64,000 nucleotides of DNA from Calcarisporiella thermophila CBS 279.70. Taxonomy: Eukaryota; Calcarisporiellomycota. The notes beneath the pieces are model-generated. The model ran no database searches. It worked only from the letters and a program-made list of their open reading frames with translations, and had not been told where the DNA came from. The DNA is taken from positions 33,194 to 97,193 of the forward strand of contig NW_027192202.1 in assembly GCF_041956535.1 (NCBI RefSeq), in the 5' to 3' direction. Below are positions 45,214 to 58,000 of the stretch, piece after piece. How positions within the stretch are numbered: the first letter of the stretch is position 1; each line of letters starts with the position of its first letter. The translations under genes and the position numbers were made by a program.

Positions 45214-48007
45214 TCAAGGCCCGGTTTTTCCTTGGCGAGTATTAACGATGCTGCGCAACATGTGTCCTAGCTGTTGCAAAGCTGATCGATTGATCATCTT
45301 GGGAGGTTTAGAGCTCTCCGTGGTAGTGGTCTCGTTGATTTTAGAGGCATTCGACGAGTCGAATGCTGTATGCAGTGGCTGGCGAGCTAAATGGTATTGC
45401 TCATTGAGTGGTTTCTCCAGAGGAGCTAGGCCACATTCTTTTGCAAGAGCCCGGCGGCCACTTCCAGCATACTCTTCAGCAACCGTAGGTGTGCTGCACA
45501 CATTACCCCACCGATCACACGGGGTCCAAGACCTGACAGAGTATCTTCTACGTGCACGAGTGTTTGCCGTCCCCCCCACTTTTTTCCACTCATTCCCGGG
45601 CTCCTCGACGGCATAGTTGCCCGTCTCACGTAGGCTGGTGGAGGGAGTCGAAAGTCGCTTATTCGTTGCTCCATGGGTATTCAAGTCGCGTTCATTTCCT
45701 CCGTCATTTGCAGTCCCGCCTCCTCCAAGTGTGATTCCGGTCACCAAACCACAGCCAGCTCCGATTCCCGACATTCCCATCATTGGCCCGTTAAATACGG
45801 AAATCGACGCAGACGATGACGCGGTTGATCGGCGGCGGCGGTGCTGATTCGGGTAAGTATAATTTGAAGGGTTGAGGGCCGAGTTGGTGCAAGAAGCATG
45901 GCGTCGATGCTGAGGCTTTTTCGGCTGAGGCTGGGTGGTGGACGAATTCATAACGCAAGAAGCGCGTCTTCGACTCCGGCTTGTCTGTGCAGAACCATTG
46001 GCGACAGCTGCAGTACTAAAGGATTGATCACTATTGCCATAGAAGCTGGCGGAAGATGTTGGAGATTGTGGTTGCCACCAGCTGCACCAGTTGCGCCAAG
46101 TAGGCGGTGGAGGAGCAAATGGTCGCTTTTCGTAAGCATACGCTCCCACCCCCACGACACAATTGCCTGTCACATCCTGGTGCTCAAGTGTCGACCATTG
46201 TCGATGCCGGGGGAGACGTTGAGGTCGATGGTGAGACGAGAGCCGCTGACGCTGGGAGGAGGGTGGGGACGAAACTGTGGCCTCGTTAAACTGCTTCCCT
46301 TTATCTTTCACATTATTTAGAGATGATCGCTTCCAGAACTTCATGCGCCGGCCGTAATGTGGGCGAGGTGGGCGCGCATTCTTCGGCACAACTAGCAGTT
46401 CGGGCTTCAAAGTTGCCTCTTGGACCGCTTTAGCTGGCTGCTCTTGAGAGTTCTCATCCCCCCCTCGCTTTTCCCCTTCGTCAGTGGCAAACCCGCTATC
46501 GTCATCGCTACGAAGCGCCGATGTTTGCACCCTGTTTTCATCCCTATGGCCCTTGTCTTGTGCCAATGGGGAGGATGCACCCAGTTTGTTCCCCAAACCA
46601 GCTTCATCCTCAAAAATGATCGGCTTGGAAAAATCCATTTTCCCGGTCGCTTGGGGGCTGCTATCAATGTCATCTGACCATGAGGGATGATGACCCCTGA
46701 TGCTGGGCACAGGAGTCTTCGGGGGAGTCATCGGTTGTGGAGTCTTCTCGCGCTTGGCGCGTGGCGATCCCGCCTTGTGGTGGGTTCGTCTGCCAGAAAG
46801 GGTGAGTGTCAGCGCACCCAAGCCAAACAGCCCCTTTCTGCGTTCCTTTTCCGCCGATTTCTCTAAAGTTGGAGAGAACTCCATCACCCACTCGTCGTCC
46901 TCCAATTCCTTTAGGGGATCCATCATCATCTCTACCAAGTCTTCGCACCATCGCTTCCATTCACCAAGCCGAATTCTTTTCATCTCTCCCCCTACAGGGC
47001 AGAAAACCCTCTTGCTCAGAAAACGTGCCATGCGCACGGGCATTCCCTCAAATTGGCTGAGGAGATAGTCGGCTCCAAGGCGCTGGAAGGCGGCATACGA
47101 TGCGCAAGACTCGGGGTGTGGGTCAGCCCAGGGCGAACGATGCCAGAGGAGATTAATCAGGATGACGCCGAGGGACCAGATATCGGCCTGGAAGGGGTCG
47201 TAAGCATCGCCCGCGTCAGGGTTCCGGCACTCTAGGGATAACTTGAGGTAAGCTCAAATGAATTTATAAAATTGAACACCCTTCAATACCATAGCTCATG
47301 TAGGGCCTACTGCCACAGTCAAAATCGATACAGATCTCTTCGGAGGTTGCTAGTCCAAAGTCCGTCAGCAGCACATTATTCTGTCCGTCGATCAGAAAAT
47401 TTTCAGGCTTCAAATCTCTATGCGCGACCTTCCTTTCATGGATCACCGCCACGGAGTCGAGGCATTGGTCGAAGATTTTTGCCACTAGCGCGTAGCGCTC
47501 ACGCTCTGACAGGCGCCGACCTGTCGCCTGATCGTAATGGTCCTGATTCTGTGTTATAAACCAGTAGAGGTCACGGCCATTGCAATATTCCAGCAGGAGG
47601 AAGAGCCACTGATCACGCCCAAAATAGTCATGAAAAGAAACCAGACGAGGGTGTTTGGGAAGCATTTTGTGAATAACAACCTGATCAACAGAGGCAACCA
47701 AGGTCAGTTGAAATGGTCCGTTTCCCAATCGGAGGAAGGGGGAGTATTCTACCTCATTCAGTTGAATCCGCAGCTGCTCCTCCGTCAAGGCCGCCGTCGA
47801 CAGGCATTTAATCGTATAGATCTGGCCACTGGTCTTGTCGCGCGCCTTGTACACCATCGCGTAGGATCCTTGTCCGAGTGGGGCGAGAAGGTGCAAGGAG
47901 TATTTGAAGTCCATGTCCTCAATCACCTCGCCCACTTGAAATGGAAGCCACACTTCAGCTTGCTGCTGTTGCGGCGAGAGGTCGGTGCTGGAGGCTGAAC
48001 TGGTCAT
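45214..48007 (-). CDS. serine/threonine protein kinase, Ran1/Ksp1 family, with long C-terminal region
   Basis: Three exons (47753-48007, 47290-47680, 45214-47231) join to 887 aa. The kinase domain (about 35-370) has the Gly loop LGQGSYAMVYKARD, the Lys in YTIKCL, HRDLKPENFL (catalytic loop), TDFGLATSEE (DFG) and YMSYECRNPDAGDAYDPFQADIWSLGVIL (activation-segment end and helix F). The insert DHYDQATGRRLSERERYALVAKIFDQCLD and the QADIWSLGVILINLLWHRSPW region match the Ran1/Pat1, Ksp1, Vhs1 and Sks1 group of fungal kinases, which control nutrient response and differentiation. The C-terminal 500 residues are Ser/Pro/Arg/His-rich and disordered. The first intron (47681-47752) is 72 nt with no stop, so retention would insert 24 residues after the C-helix. 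Confidence 0.9.
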
Positions 48008-49111
48008 TTTGGGGGGAAAGCGTGTTCGAGAGGGAGGCGGCCAGATAAGAGGATAGAATGCGGATTAACCAAGTGAAACACCCACAAAAAGCTTATGGGT
48101 GAAGAGTAGTGAATAGGGGGGGAAAGGGGAGAGACAAAGTATAGGAATCACTTCAAAAAGAAAAGCGAGAAAGGTGCAATGGTGGAAGAGTTACAATTGC
48201 ATAGTTGGGTCATAAAAAAGTAGATAATTAACAAGAGAATTTGGCAATTATTGGCAAATGGTCTTGGTAAACTAAAAAGGCAAACGCATTGGCTGGGATG
48301 GAAAAAATAATCTTCAAGAATCAGAGAGTGCTAATCAAGAAAATCATTCAGCGGTCTGTGGAATTGTAGAGCTAACGTATAGGGTGCATACCTCGTTTAC
48401 GCCAAGCAACGCGCGTAAGAGAACATAATACGGAAGAGAGGAGAAGATAAAATTAAGGAGAGATGCTGACGAGTGAATATGAATCTTTTTCAAAACGAAA
48501 AAGAGCAGCACTCCCTTCCTCAGGCACGTCCTCCGTGCGCTAATGACAATGAATTCAAGAGATACCCCCCCCCCTTCGAATTACTCGAATAACCAATGCT
48601 AAAAGAAAGAGCAACAAAATTAAAAGAAGAATGCAAAACAAGGCGCCATTTAAAGACGCGAAAGCACTCTGGGGATATATATAATGAGAGAAGAGAGAAA
48701 AAAACCTCTGCTTCTTTTTTGGGCCATTTGCTTGGTAAACCGCTCGAAATAAATCATTCAGAAAAGAAATCCCAGACATGAATAGGGGGAAGGTCCTGAG
48801 CGACTTACCTCTCTAGTGCGGAAGAAAATAAATCAAAACGGGCAAGCGCGCGACCGGGATAGGGGCTGGAGGGATGGCGATGCTCAGGTTGAAAAATGCT
48901 AAACAATGATTTCCATGTCCAACTCACCAGGCTTCAATATTACACGCGGCATGGAAATGAACGGAGTCGGATTTGGTTAGAACCCAATTGAAATAAGGTT
49001 TTCTGAACTGGATCTTGGTGTAAATGGGTTAATTAAGGGCATTAAACTTTATTATGGTAATAGTAAAAAAATTAGGACGAATGTAAGCAAAGCAAAAGAG
49101 GAAAAGACACA
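48008..49111. other. 1.1-kb intergenic region, no gene
   Basis: Upstream side of the kinase gene and 3' end of the next gene. A purine-rich plus strand and scattered short frames are seen; nothing is supported as coding. Confidence 0.45.
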
Positions 49112-50947
49112 TTAACAGCACATTAGCCACGACATCACCTGCCTGTCGCCCCATTGCTCCTGCATCACCTCCTGCTTCTTCCGCTCCAGCTCGCTCTCGC
49201 ACGCCGCCCTATCAAGCGCAGCCATAATTGCCTGCTCCAGCGCCTGCCGATCATGCATGCCGACGACTGCACTGGCAAGGCTCTCGCGCAATGATTTGAG
49301 CAACGGGGCAATCTGATCAACAGTATAACCGCCCTCCGCCGTGTGTCCTCTTTGCTCCGTGACGCCATTACCAGCCTCCGGCGTGCCCTCCTCTGGCGCA
49401 GCCTGAGCGCTCGCCTCTCCGCCTTTCTTGGAGGCTTCCGTCTCCTCCGCCGCGCCCTTCTCCTGCGCCGCCTCCTTCCGCTTCTCCTTCGCCTCCTTTT
49501 GTGCTTGCTCCGCCTCTCGTTTCTTCTCGCTCCATCGGTCCACGCGCTTGGCCTTCTCGGAGCCCACGACACGAACCACCCGCGGAGTGTTCTCGAAGAT
49601 GGCTCGCAGGTCCGCCACCTTCTGAGCCCGATGCACGGTCCCGACGTTGACCGAGGCCTTGGCCGGGTTATTCGACGTCGTCTCCACCATGCTGGTGGGC
49701 CGTGGCCGCTCTCCCATCATCATCATCATCTGGGAGTCGTCGCGCCGCTTGTAGCACCTCGGGTAGAAGTCGGGCGACGGCAAGGAATCGTCGCTGTCGC
49801 TGCAGCTGGGCGTTAGGATCTCGTCGGGTGGCTCGATGACGAAGACGGGAACCGACATGCGCCTGTTCAGCTCGTCGCTCTTCTTCATGATGGAGCAGTT
49901 TCTGTCCACCATGGAGGAGGTCGAGGACGCCGGCGACGAGGACAGCACGTTCTCGGGCTCCATCGTGCGGAGGCGGTTGGGCGTGAGCGTCACGCGCTTC
50001 GTGATGCCGCTCTCCACCACCCGGTCAAAGTTGAGCATGCGCGGATCCTTCCTCGACGACGAGCGGGAGGACTTTTTGAAGGTGCGGATGCGCGAGATGA
50101 AATTGAAGATGCCCGCCGCAGACGACGAGCTCAGCGTGGAGCGGAAGCTGCTCTGGCTGGAGAAACTACGCCGGCTCGCCATGGGGGATTTGCTGGAGGT
50201 GGCCAGGGAGGAGAGCGAGGGCGAGCGGTCGAGGAAGATGTCGACCGTCTCGTGGATCTCATCCAGCTGGGGCTGGTCGAGGTCGTCGGAGTCGCACGCC
50301 AGTTTCTTCTAGAGAAGGAGAGAAGGAGAAGGAAATCGGCGTCAGAGCCAGCCTGGAACAAGACACACTGGTACACAAGTAGCCACCTCGATCGCCTGCT
50401 TCACCCGCGTCCGCTCGAAGAACTCGCCCACCTCGCGGTCGCCGCGAAGCGCGTCATACACGTCTCGCGCCCGCACCCATTCTCCCTCCTCGACCCCGTC
50501 GGCCACCGCGCCAACCACATAGTCCGCCAGACACTCCACTATCGTCCCGAGATACCCGATGTATCCGGGGACGCGGCCCTTTCCTTTCCCCGCGCACCAT
50601 GTTCTCACCACGCGCTCGGCATCCTCCACCGATAGCATGGGCTCCACGGGGCATCCGTGCTCGACCCATGTTTTCCATTCGAGTTCTGCTTCGACTATCG
50701 CGCGGCGCCCCAAGTCGTTCGGCAGCAGGCGAGTAGTCACTTGCTTGAAGCGGGCATGCGAGGGATGGGCGGAAGTTAGAAGGGAATGAAGAAATTCGTC
50801 GAGGAAGGTGTTCACCGCCCGAAGAGCATCGCTTGTGAAATTGAGCCCCGGAGCGGCTGGGAGTATTAGTTCTACATGCGAAATGAGGGATTTGGTTACT
50901 GCTAGCTAGCACAAGGTCGCCGGCCTCGGTTAGGGCTTACCTGTCAT
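49112..50947 (-). CDS. conserved-looking fungal protein of unknown function, 562 aa
   Basis: Three exons (50941-50947, 50387-50871, 49112-50308) join in frame; the first coding exon is only 7 nt (Met-Thr plus one base). The N-terminus ELILPAAPGLNFTSDALRAVNTFLDEFLHSLLTSA and RRAIVEAELEWKTWVEHG resemble a domain in many fungal hypothetical proteins with a helix-turn-helix, histone-fold-like pattern; I cannot name it. YLGTIVECLADYVVGAV and FFERTRVKQAIE continue the helical part. The middle is Ser/Arg-rich. The end has a strongly charged helix (WSEKKREAEQAQKEAKEKRKEAA) and a leucine-bearing tail (IAPLLKSLRESLASAV, ALEQAIMAALD). Base composition is GC-richer than the neighbours. Confidence 0.72.
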
Positions 50948-51985
50948 CGACAGTGTGTTTAAGGAATGAAGTACGAAAGCTTAATGAGCGTAATGGATAG
51001 TATTATTTACTTGAATGAAAGGATTGAAAAAAAAAAAATTCAAAGAGGTCGTTCATTGTGTCTCTATATGTTGCACGGAACCTGTTTTATTTAATCAAGT
51101 TTCAGCTTTTTTTTCCGTTTATATGTAATAAGTTGATTTATTGTTAGCGTAAATTAAAGTTTGTCTCATTAGTGATTGCAAAATGGGATCCCGTGGTAAA
51201 CCTTGAGGGTCTCGCCCCCTAGCACGGAGGCGGGGGGGGAGCGCGGGGGGGAGGCGAGGCCAGAGGGCTCCCTCCGGCTAACGAGTTTGGGGCCTTGTTG
51301 CTTGACGCCTCGACTCTGATGAGGGCCTCCAACTCAATCCCCATTCTCCCATTCCGCGAGCCGACGTCCTCACAAGCTGATTAGCTTATCGCCGCTTTGT
51401 CTCTCCGAAGGGGGTTAATAGAATAATCAACGGAAGGATTCGTGCCACAAGGAGTTTTGGGGAGAAAAATCATAGGAGGCCCATCACTTTTATATAGCAA
51501 CCCGCAAATCGACGCAATTTTTTCCCTCTTGTGCCTCCCTCAACTCGTTTTTTACGCGTAAAACAAAAAAGTCATGACGCGTATCCATCTATGGAACCGT
51601 GGCGCGTTATTCCGCGTCAATTCGATAAGCCCTACTTTTATTTTCCAAAACAACTTTTTCCACCCCCCCCCTCTCCTCTCTACAACCCTCCAATTCGCCC
51701 CCTTTCCCCAACCCCCTCTACATTTTAAACAAAACCATTGGATTCGCACGACGCGAGTTTACTCATCATTGCCGCCCGTGCGCCCGTGTTTATCCTCATT
51801 ATCAAGGAAAAAACTCTATTTTCCTTGGGAGTGCTTATTTTAGCTGCTAAGTATCATTGTCATTGAGACACTAACGACCAGCGGAAGAGTGTTCCCATTC
51901 TAGCCCTACCTGCGGACACTTTTTTTTTCTATTCCATTTGTATAGCTTTAGACTCTTTGTATCTCGGTAAAAGCGATTACTCAAC
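50948..51985. other. divergent intergenic region with G-rich tract
   Basis: About 1 kb between opposed starts. Near 51228-51258 the plus strand has several close G runs (a potential G-quadruplex), and 51655-51720 is C/T-rich just before the membrane-protein gene. Plus-strand frames at 51531-51843 are low complexity. Confidence 0.45.
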
Positions 51986-53439
51986 ATGCCGATCTTGGGT
52001 TTTATACCCGGTCCAAATCTTAAACCGAGGCAGCGCATCATCCACGTACACAATCGCGCGCTTCGGAAATGCTGTGGGTGCATCCATTTGCGTGCCGGCG
52101 GTTTGGTTACGTGTCTCATATGGCTGGTATTGACTTGAACTGTCCTTTTTTAACTCGAGAAGGCATCTACAAATCTATGATTGCTATATTACAGGGATTC
52201 AGCATTTGGTTTGCGACGCTGGCGTTCATGGGGATTAGCCGTAAATATAAATGGATACGGATAGTCTACATCCAATCGTGATCAATAACCTCCGCGTTGC
52301 TTTATAGCCTTCTACTCCTACTTGAATCCAACTGCGCTGAACTTCTTCGGGGCCGTCTGCATAGCGTTCGCTTTCGTGTGCTTGTTCGGTTTTTTAACCA
52401 TTTTCATCGTAAGGAGAAGCTCTACTGCACTCTGGGCGCTATACGGCGCTCTTTTTCTCTTCTCCTAATCAACCTACTATCCTTTAGGCACACGCAAAGC
52501 TTGTGCGAACTTTCTCCCACCTCTCTTGGACCATGGTGGCCATTTTTACCCTCGACAACCTCATTAACATTGGCATTTTTGCGGATCGAAAGCGAGAGTA
52601 TATCTCGTGGTGCATGGGCGTCTCGTCACGCAATTTCGACAACATCCAAGCGCAACTTGCCAATGGAACCACAATTGCGATCAGCTTCAACACGCAGACC
52701 GACATCTTCAACTGTAATCGCATGTTTGGCGATGAGCTGAAATTTGGCCTCCTCTCCTTCTTCATCTTCATGTTGCTCTACGTAAGCATGGCCTGCTCTA
52801 TATTTTTTACGGGTTGATCCCAGTTTAGCGCACCCCGGATTTCCTAACTGGCTCCCATTTTTGCACTCTGGCTTTCTTCTCTAGTTCTATTGGGCGGCAT
52901 GTATCTGGTCCTATAGTCACAAGCGTCAACTTTGGTTCCTACATGAACTAGCCACCGCAGTTCCGCCGCCGCCTCCGCCCCCACCGGCTAACCCTCCTGC
53001 GCCGGCTCCCGCCGCCGCTGCTGCTGCCGCCACTGTGCCCCCACCTGCTCCCGCCGTCCCCCCGCCAGGCCAACCAGCTGCGATCCAGATACAGCTTCCG
53101 CCGATGGGAATGGGTGGCATGATGCCGGGAATGATGCCCCAACCGGGATTCGCTCCCGGGATGCCATTCATGATGCACAAGGTTTCCAAAAAGCAATCCG
53201 GTCACAAGCGTAGGTTCTCCTTCTCGGGGGTGCGGCTAAATCAGCTGGGGGAGGTGGTGGAGACCCACGGCAAGGGCGAAAAACGCGAGAACAAGAGGGC
53301 CTCCGCCCCTCCCGGAACGCTTAAGGATGAGGATGAGGAGGAGCTGATCGGGCTGAATATGGTAGAAATACCAAAGAAGGCCGCTCTTAAAGAGAAAAAG
53401 GTGCGATTCTTAAAGGGGATGGAGACGAGATCCTATTAG
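51986..53439 (+). CDS. four-TM membrane protein with Pro/Ala-rich cytosolic tail
   Basis: Five exons (51986-52126, 52195-52240, 52308-52408, 52488-52781, 52885-53439) join to 378 aa. Hydrophobic segments: LVTCLIWLGFSIWFATLAF (built across the first intron), LNFFGAVCIAFAFVCLFGFLTIFI, MVAIFTLDNLINIGIFA and LLSFFIFMLLYFYWAACIW. A loop between TM3 and TM4 (SWCMGVSSRNFDNIQAQLANGTT...TQTDIFNCNRMFGDE) carries two Cys that could pair. The layout is MARVEL/tetraspan-like, as in fungal plasma-membrane proteins. The tail has a Pro/Ala stretch (PPPPPPPANPPAPAPAAA), a Met/Gly/Pro patch (MGMGGMMPGMMPQP) and a basic end. I do not recognise the family; topology is inferred with N- and C-termini inside. Confidence 0.72.
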
Positions 53440-55091
53440 TGATGCGACGCTAAAAACAACATCCACCATCAATCCGTTTTGTTTTTACCTTTTTTTTATT
53501 TCTTTCAAAATACTGTTAGAATATAATATTTTATTTTTATATTTTTTTTCTGATTTTTTATTTTTCTTTGTCTTTTTATATTTTTCCATATGTTTATTTG
53601 GGCCAAGGTTAAAAATATCTATAATGTTATTTTTTATTTTTATTTTTATTCTTTTACTGATTCTAGAAGGGGGTTGTCAATCGAGCTCCATTTTTGTCCC
53701 AAGACTCAAAAAATAGAACTAATGCATTTTTCTCAGTGATTCGCTCAACCAGCTCTGACACTCCCTCCCAGATGGAGGGTTGTCGAAACCCTCAGACGTG
53801 TGTTGCCAATATCCATTTAGCTTGGTTTGTTATTTGTTTTATCAAATTCCCTTGACATGCTAGCTTGTTTAAAGGTTTTTTAGTAAAGCCCGGCAAAGCA
53901 GATGATAAGCTTTATGCAATTCAGGGCCATCTGAGCTTTTGAGATACAAAATTTGCGCTAGACTCATTCGAAGATAACGCTTATTCTCATGATTGAAAGC
54001 TGGACACTATCCAAACCACGGAAGAACGGATACAAAGAGAAGTACTTAGCTCCGCGGAAGTGAAAGCCATACTCATTTCTATCAACCACCTTAGCAAATT
54101 GAACAAGCGCAAAAAATTACTCTAAACAATGATGAGATTCATTGAGCAAACCGATCATGACTTCGGACAGATATCAGCCATTGACCTGACAGCTATGAAT
54201 TGCATAAGATGACTTGGAGGGTTAGTGTACTGACTCCAGTAGATTGCAAATCCGGTTTCCTCGGCCCTTAATTGTATTAATGCATTTTAAGGTTATGGAA
54301 CACGAATTAGCCACCGAGGAACACGATAAATTCGATTTCTACTCCAGTTTTTCAAGTTTTCATCCTCTTTCTCTCATAGTGAAGCAAGAAGACTAAGTTG
54401 TTTTAGTCGTCGCTACCACTTTGTTACGAAAGTAATTTTCGACTTCTGGTCTTCTAGACGATTATAATAGGAGTGGAGAAGCCGTAAATTACTTCCGTAA
54501 CAAGGTGTTAGCAATGATAAAAACATTAACCAGTCCTACATGAGAATGAGTATGTCCTACTAATGAAATGAGAAGAGGCCAGACAAGGAGGCATGTGATC
54601 CATCAACTCCATCTCCCCTTCCACCTTGCTAGTTCTGCGACCCGCATATGCACCCACACACCTAGTTCCACTTTGGTCCTGCCCAAGAGGATCTCTCAAT
54701 GGACCCATTGTCATGCATTGGTGATGAAATTCGCGATCTGGGCCAAGAGCCGGGGTTGGGGTTCAACCAAGCCTTTCAAGGTGTCAGTAACAGGAGCCTT
54801 CTGGAGCCCTTTCTGCCACACTACGTGATACCAGTCAGCAGTTTCTAAGATTTGACTCCTAGATGGCATCATGCCGCTGCTTTTTCTCTGATTAACTTGT
54901 AGGCTTCAAAAAAAAAACTGTAATAAAAATAAAAATCAATGCCAAACATTGTAAAACGAGTAAAAAGGAGTTATAAGCAAACGGTTTGCGAGAAATTACA
55001 TAAAGATTTTTACCACCATGACTCTTGTCATAAAAAGTCCAAGTTAAAAAAAAGGGGGGGAAATCATGGATAAAACAAAGTGAAATGAACA
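53440..55091. other. 1.65-kb intergenic region
   Basis: The first 220 bp is T-rich (3' region of the membrane-protein gene). The rest has no supported gene, but a small inverted repeat lies at 54411-54513 (listed separately). Short frames at 54526-54828 show no motif. Confidence 0.45.
54411..54513. repeat. imperfect inverted repeat, MITE-like
   Basis: The left arm (54411-54447, gctaccactttgttacgaaa...) matches the reverse complement of the right arm (54477-54513) over about 36 bp with few mismatches; the core TTGTTACGRAAGTAATTT is almost perfect. The 30-bp loop is AT-rich. No gene spans it. It could be a tiny non-autonomous transposon, or a hairpin in a transcript. Confidence 0.65.
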
Positions 55092-58000
55092 TCATTGCAG
55101 GTTTTTGATACGAGCGCTAAAGAAGTGGGGTGCAAGCTCCGCAAGCCAGTTGCCGTCGACCGCCGTCACGTTTTGCATGTATTCCTTGCTTGTGTACACC
55201 AATTCGTGGTACACCACATAGTCGGGGGTGTAGCCCAGGCCATAGAGGGCGCTGGTCGGGTGCAGGTGGCATCGCATGCCGGTGCGCAGATTCACGTACT
55301 CGCCAATTCCCTTGATCCTTGCCGCGTGGTGGAAGTACCCCGAGCAGATGCACTTGCGGACCACGTCCCAGTCCGTGCCGCATGAAAGATACTTCATCTT
55401 CTGGGACTTCATGATATCCATCAACTGGCTTCGCACTTCGCGTGCCTTGCGCATTGCCTTAGGGTGGATGAAGTGCTTGTTGCACCACTCGTCGCGATAC
55501 CCGTTCGCCTTCCACTGGTTGTACACGTGGAGCAGTGTGAGATGGTCGCTCTCGGGCACAAAGAACTTTTCACGGGCCGCGTCCGACTCCTCCATCCGCT
55601 CCTTCGGACGGTAGAACACAGATGGCACGGAGAGCATCGACACAATGGTCACTAGCTCGGCGGTGCACTCGTACTGCTCGGAGACCACCAGCATCTTGCA
55701 CAACGAGGGGTCCAACGGGAACTCCACCATCTTGCGGCCCAGCGGGGTCAGATTCCCCTGCTCGTCGAGCGCACTCAGCGTCCACAGCTGGTACATGGAG
55801 GTCAAAATGTTGTCCTGGGGCGGGGGGTCCATGAAATCGAACTCGAGAAGATTCTTGACCCCCAAGGACTTCAGCAACAGCACCACGTAGGACAGGTTGG
55901 TTCGCTGGATTTCGGGGATCGTGCTCATAAACATCTCCTGTCGATAGGCCTGCTCGGTGTAGAGGCGATAGCACACCCCGGGCCCGGTTCGTCCGGCTCG
56001 TCCCTTGCGCTGGTTGGCGTTCGCCTGACTGATGGGCGTGATCTGCAGCGCGTCCATACCGATCTTGGGGTTGAACACCTTCAGCTTGCAGTAGCCCGTG
56101 TCGATGACGTACCGGATCCCATCGACCGTCAGCGACGTCTCCGCAATATTGGTGGCCACGATACATTTGCGAGCATTATTGGGTGCCTTCTCGAAGATCT
56201 TGGCCTGCAGATCCGCGGGGAGCTGCGAGTAGATGGGGAGAATTGCGAGGGGGGGCGGATCGTCCAGCTGCTCCAAACGCTCACCAAGCACTTGGCAAGT
56301 GATCTCGATGTCCTCTTGTCCCGTCATGAACACCAAAATGTCACCGGGAGGGTGCGACAGATGAATTGTGAGCGCCTGCTTGACCGCGCTATCCACATAG
56401 TCCTCACAGGGGCTCTTGCTGAACATCTCCTCGACCGGGAAGGTGCGTCCTGGAATGTTGAACGTGGGCGCGTTGCCGAAGAAGGCGGAAAATTTGTCTG
56501 CGTTCATTGTGGCCGAGGTCACGATCAGCTTGAGATCGCGGCGTCGTGCGATAACTTTCTTCAGTAGGCCCAGGAGTAGATCGGTTTGGAGAGAGCGCTC
56601 GTGGGCCTCGTCGATGATGATCGCGCTGTAGCGGTCTAGATCGGGCTCGTTCAGCGACTCGCGCATGAGCACTCCGTCCGTCATGTACTTGATGATGGTC
56701 TTGTCAGAGGTGCAGTCCTCAAATCGGATCGCATACCCCACTTCTTCTCCAAGCTTCACCCCCATTTCTTCGCTGACTCGCTTCGCCACCGACATCGCGG
56801 CGACACGACGAGGCTGGGTGCACCCAATGATGCCAAACTCGCTGTACCCATTCTCATGCAAGTACTGTGTCATTTGGGTGGTCTTCCCGCTGCCCGTCTC
56901 GCCCACCACGATAATCACCTGGAACTCTCGAATTTGGCGGAGCAATTCCTCACGCACCGCGAACGCCGGGAGGAATTGCCGTTGTTCAGCGATGGTCTTT
57001 GTACGCGAGAATGCGCTTGCCGCCTCCGCCGTCTTGAGGTGGGAGGCAAACTGGGCATCCTTGCGGCCCTCCTCATCCTTACCCTCCTTTTCACCGTCGT
57101 CACCCGGCTTGGGCGGGGCTTGATCCCCCCCCTCCTCCTCGTTCCCCTTGATGCCCATCACATTTCCAAGGGCGGTGCCAGCCAGCTCCCACTTGGGGGC
57201 CGCTTTCATCCTCTCCGCCTGCTCCCGCTTCTCTCTAACGAGCTTGCTTCCCTTTCTCGAGCAAACGGCCAGATCCGAAGTGGGATCCTTCACCGGATTC
57301 ACGGGCTCCAGCTGTTTGGTGAAGATGGTCTTGCCACTCAAAAATGGCGGCTTCACGTCATGCACAAGAATGTGAATCCTTGCCTCGTTATCGTCATCGA
57401 AATCAGTGTCGATGTGGCGGCGCTGCGCAATTCCTGACGTGAGCATGCGGTTCGTCTCCCAGAGTTCGTTGTCCCGATTGTACTGCGCCTGCCGTGCCGT
57501 CAGTTTCTTCATTTGCTTCTGGGTAAGCTGCTCTTCCCGCTTGCGGTCAAACTCTTCGTATTCAGCGAAGGGGTTGTGTTCATCGTCACGCGCCCCATCA
57601 CCCTCCTCGAGATTGTACCATTCACGGTCCAGCTGCGTTTGTTCCTCTTCCCACCGGTGCCGGTCATCGTCATCCCGTAGCACCTCCTCATCTGGATATT
57701 CGACGTGAATCTCATCGTAACCTGAGGGGCGAACACGCGGAGTCGCCGCCCACTCCGATTCTCTCCGAATGGTTTCCGATCCACGCGGGCGCGGGGTGAC
57801 TTCGCGCCAATTTTCGCGAGGAGTAGAGCGGGCGCGATCCCGGCTGTAGTCGTAATCTCGGTCGCGATCGTATCTGCTACTGCTTCGACTCCTACTTCGG
57901 TCGCGATCTCGGCTCCGATCCCGATCATCATAGCCACGCGAAGAATCTCTAGAGGAACGACTTCTATATGACTCGCCTCTCCTGTCGTAATCCATATCGT

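Noticed and set aside
55130-57937. Long frames on both strands within PRP16
   Set aside because: GC-rich coding sequence leaves antisense and out-of-frame reading open; the helicase frame explains the region.
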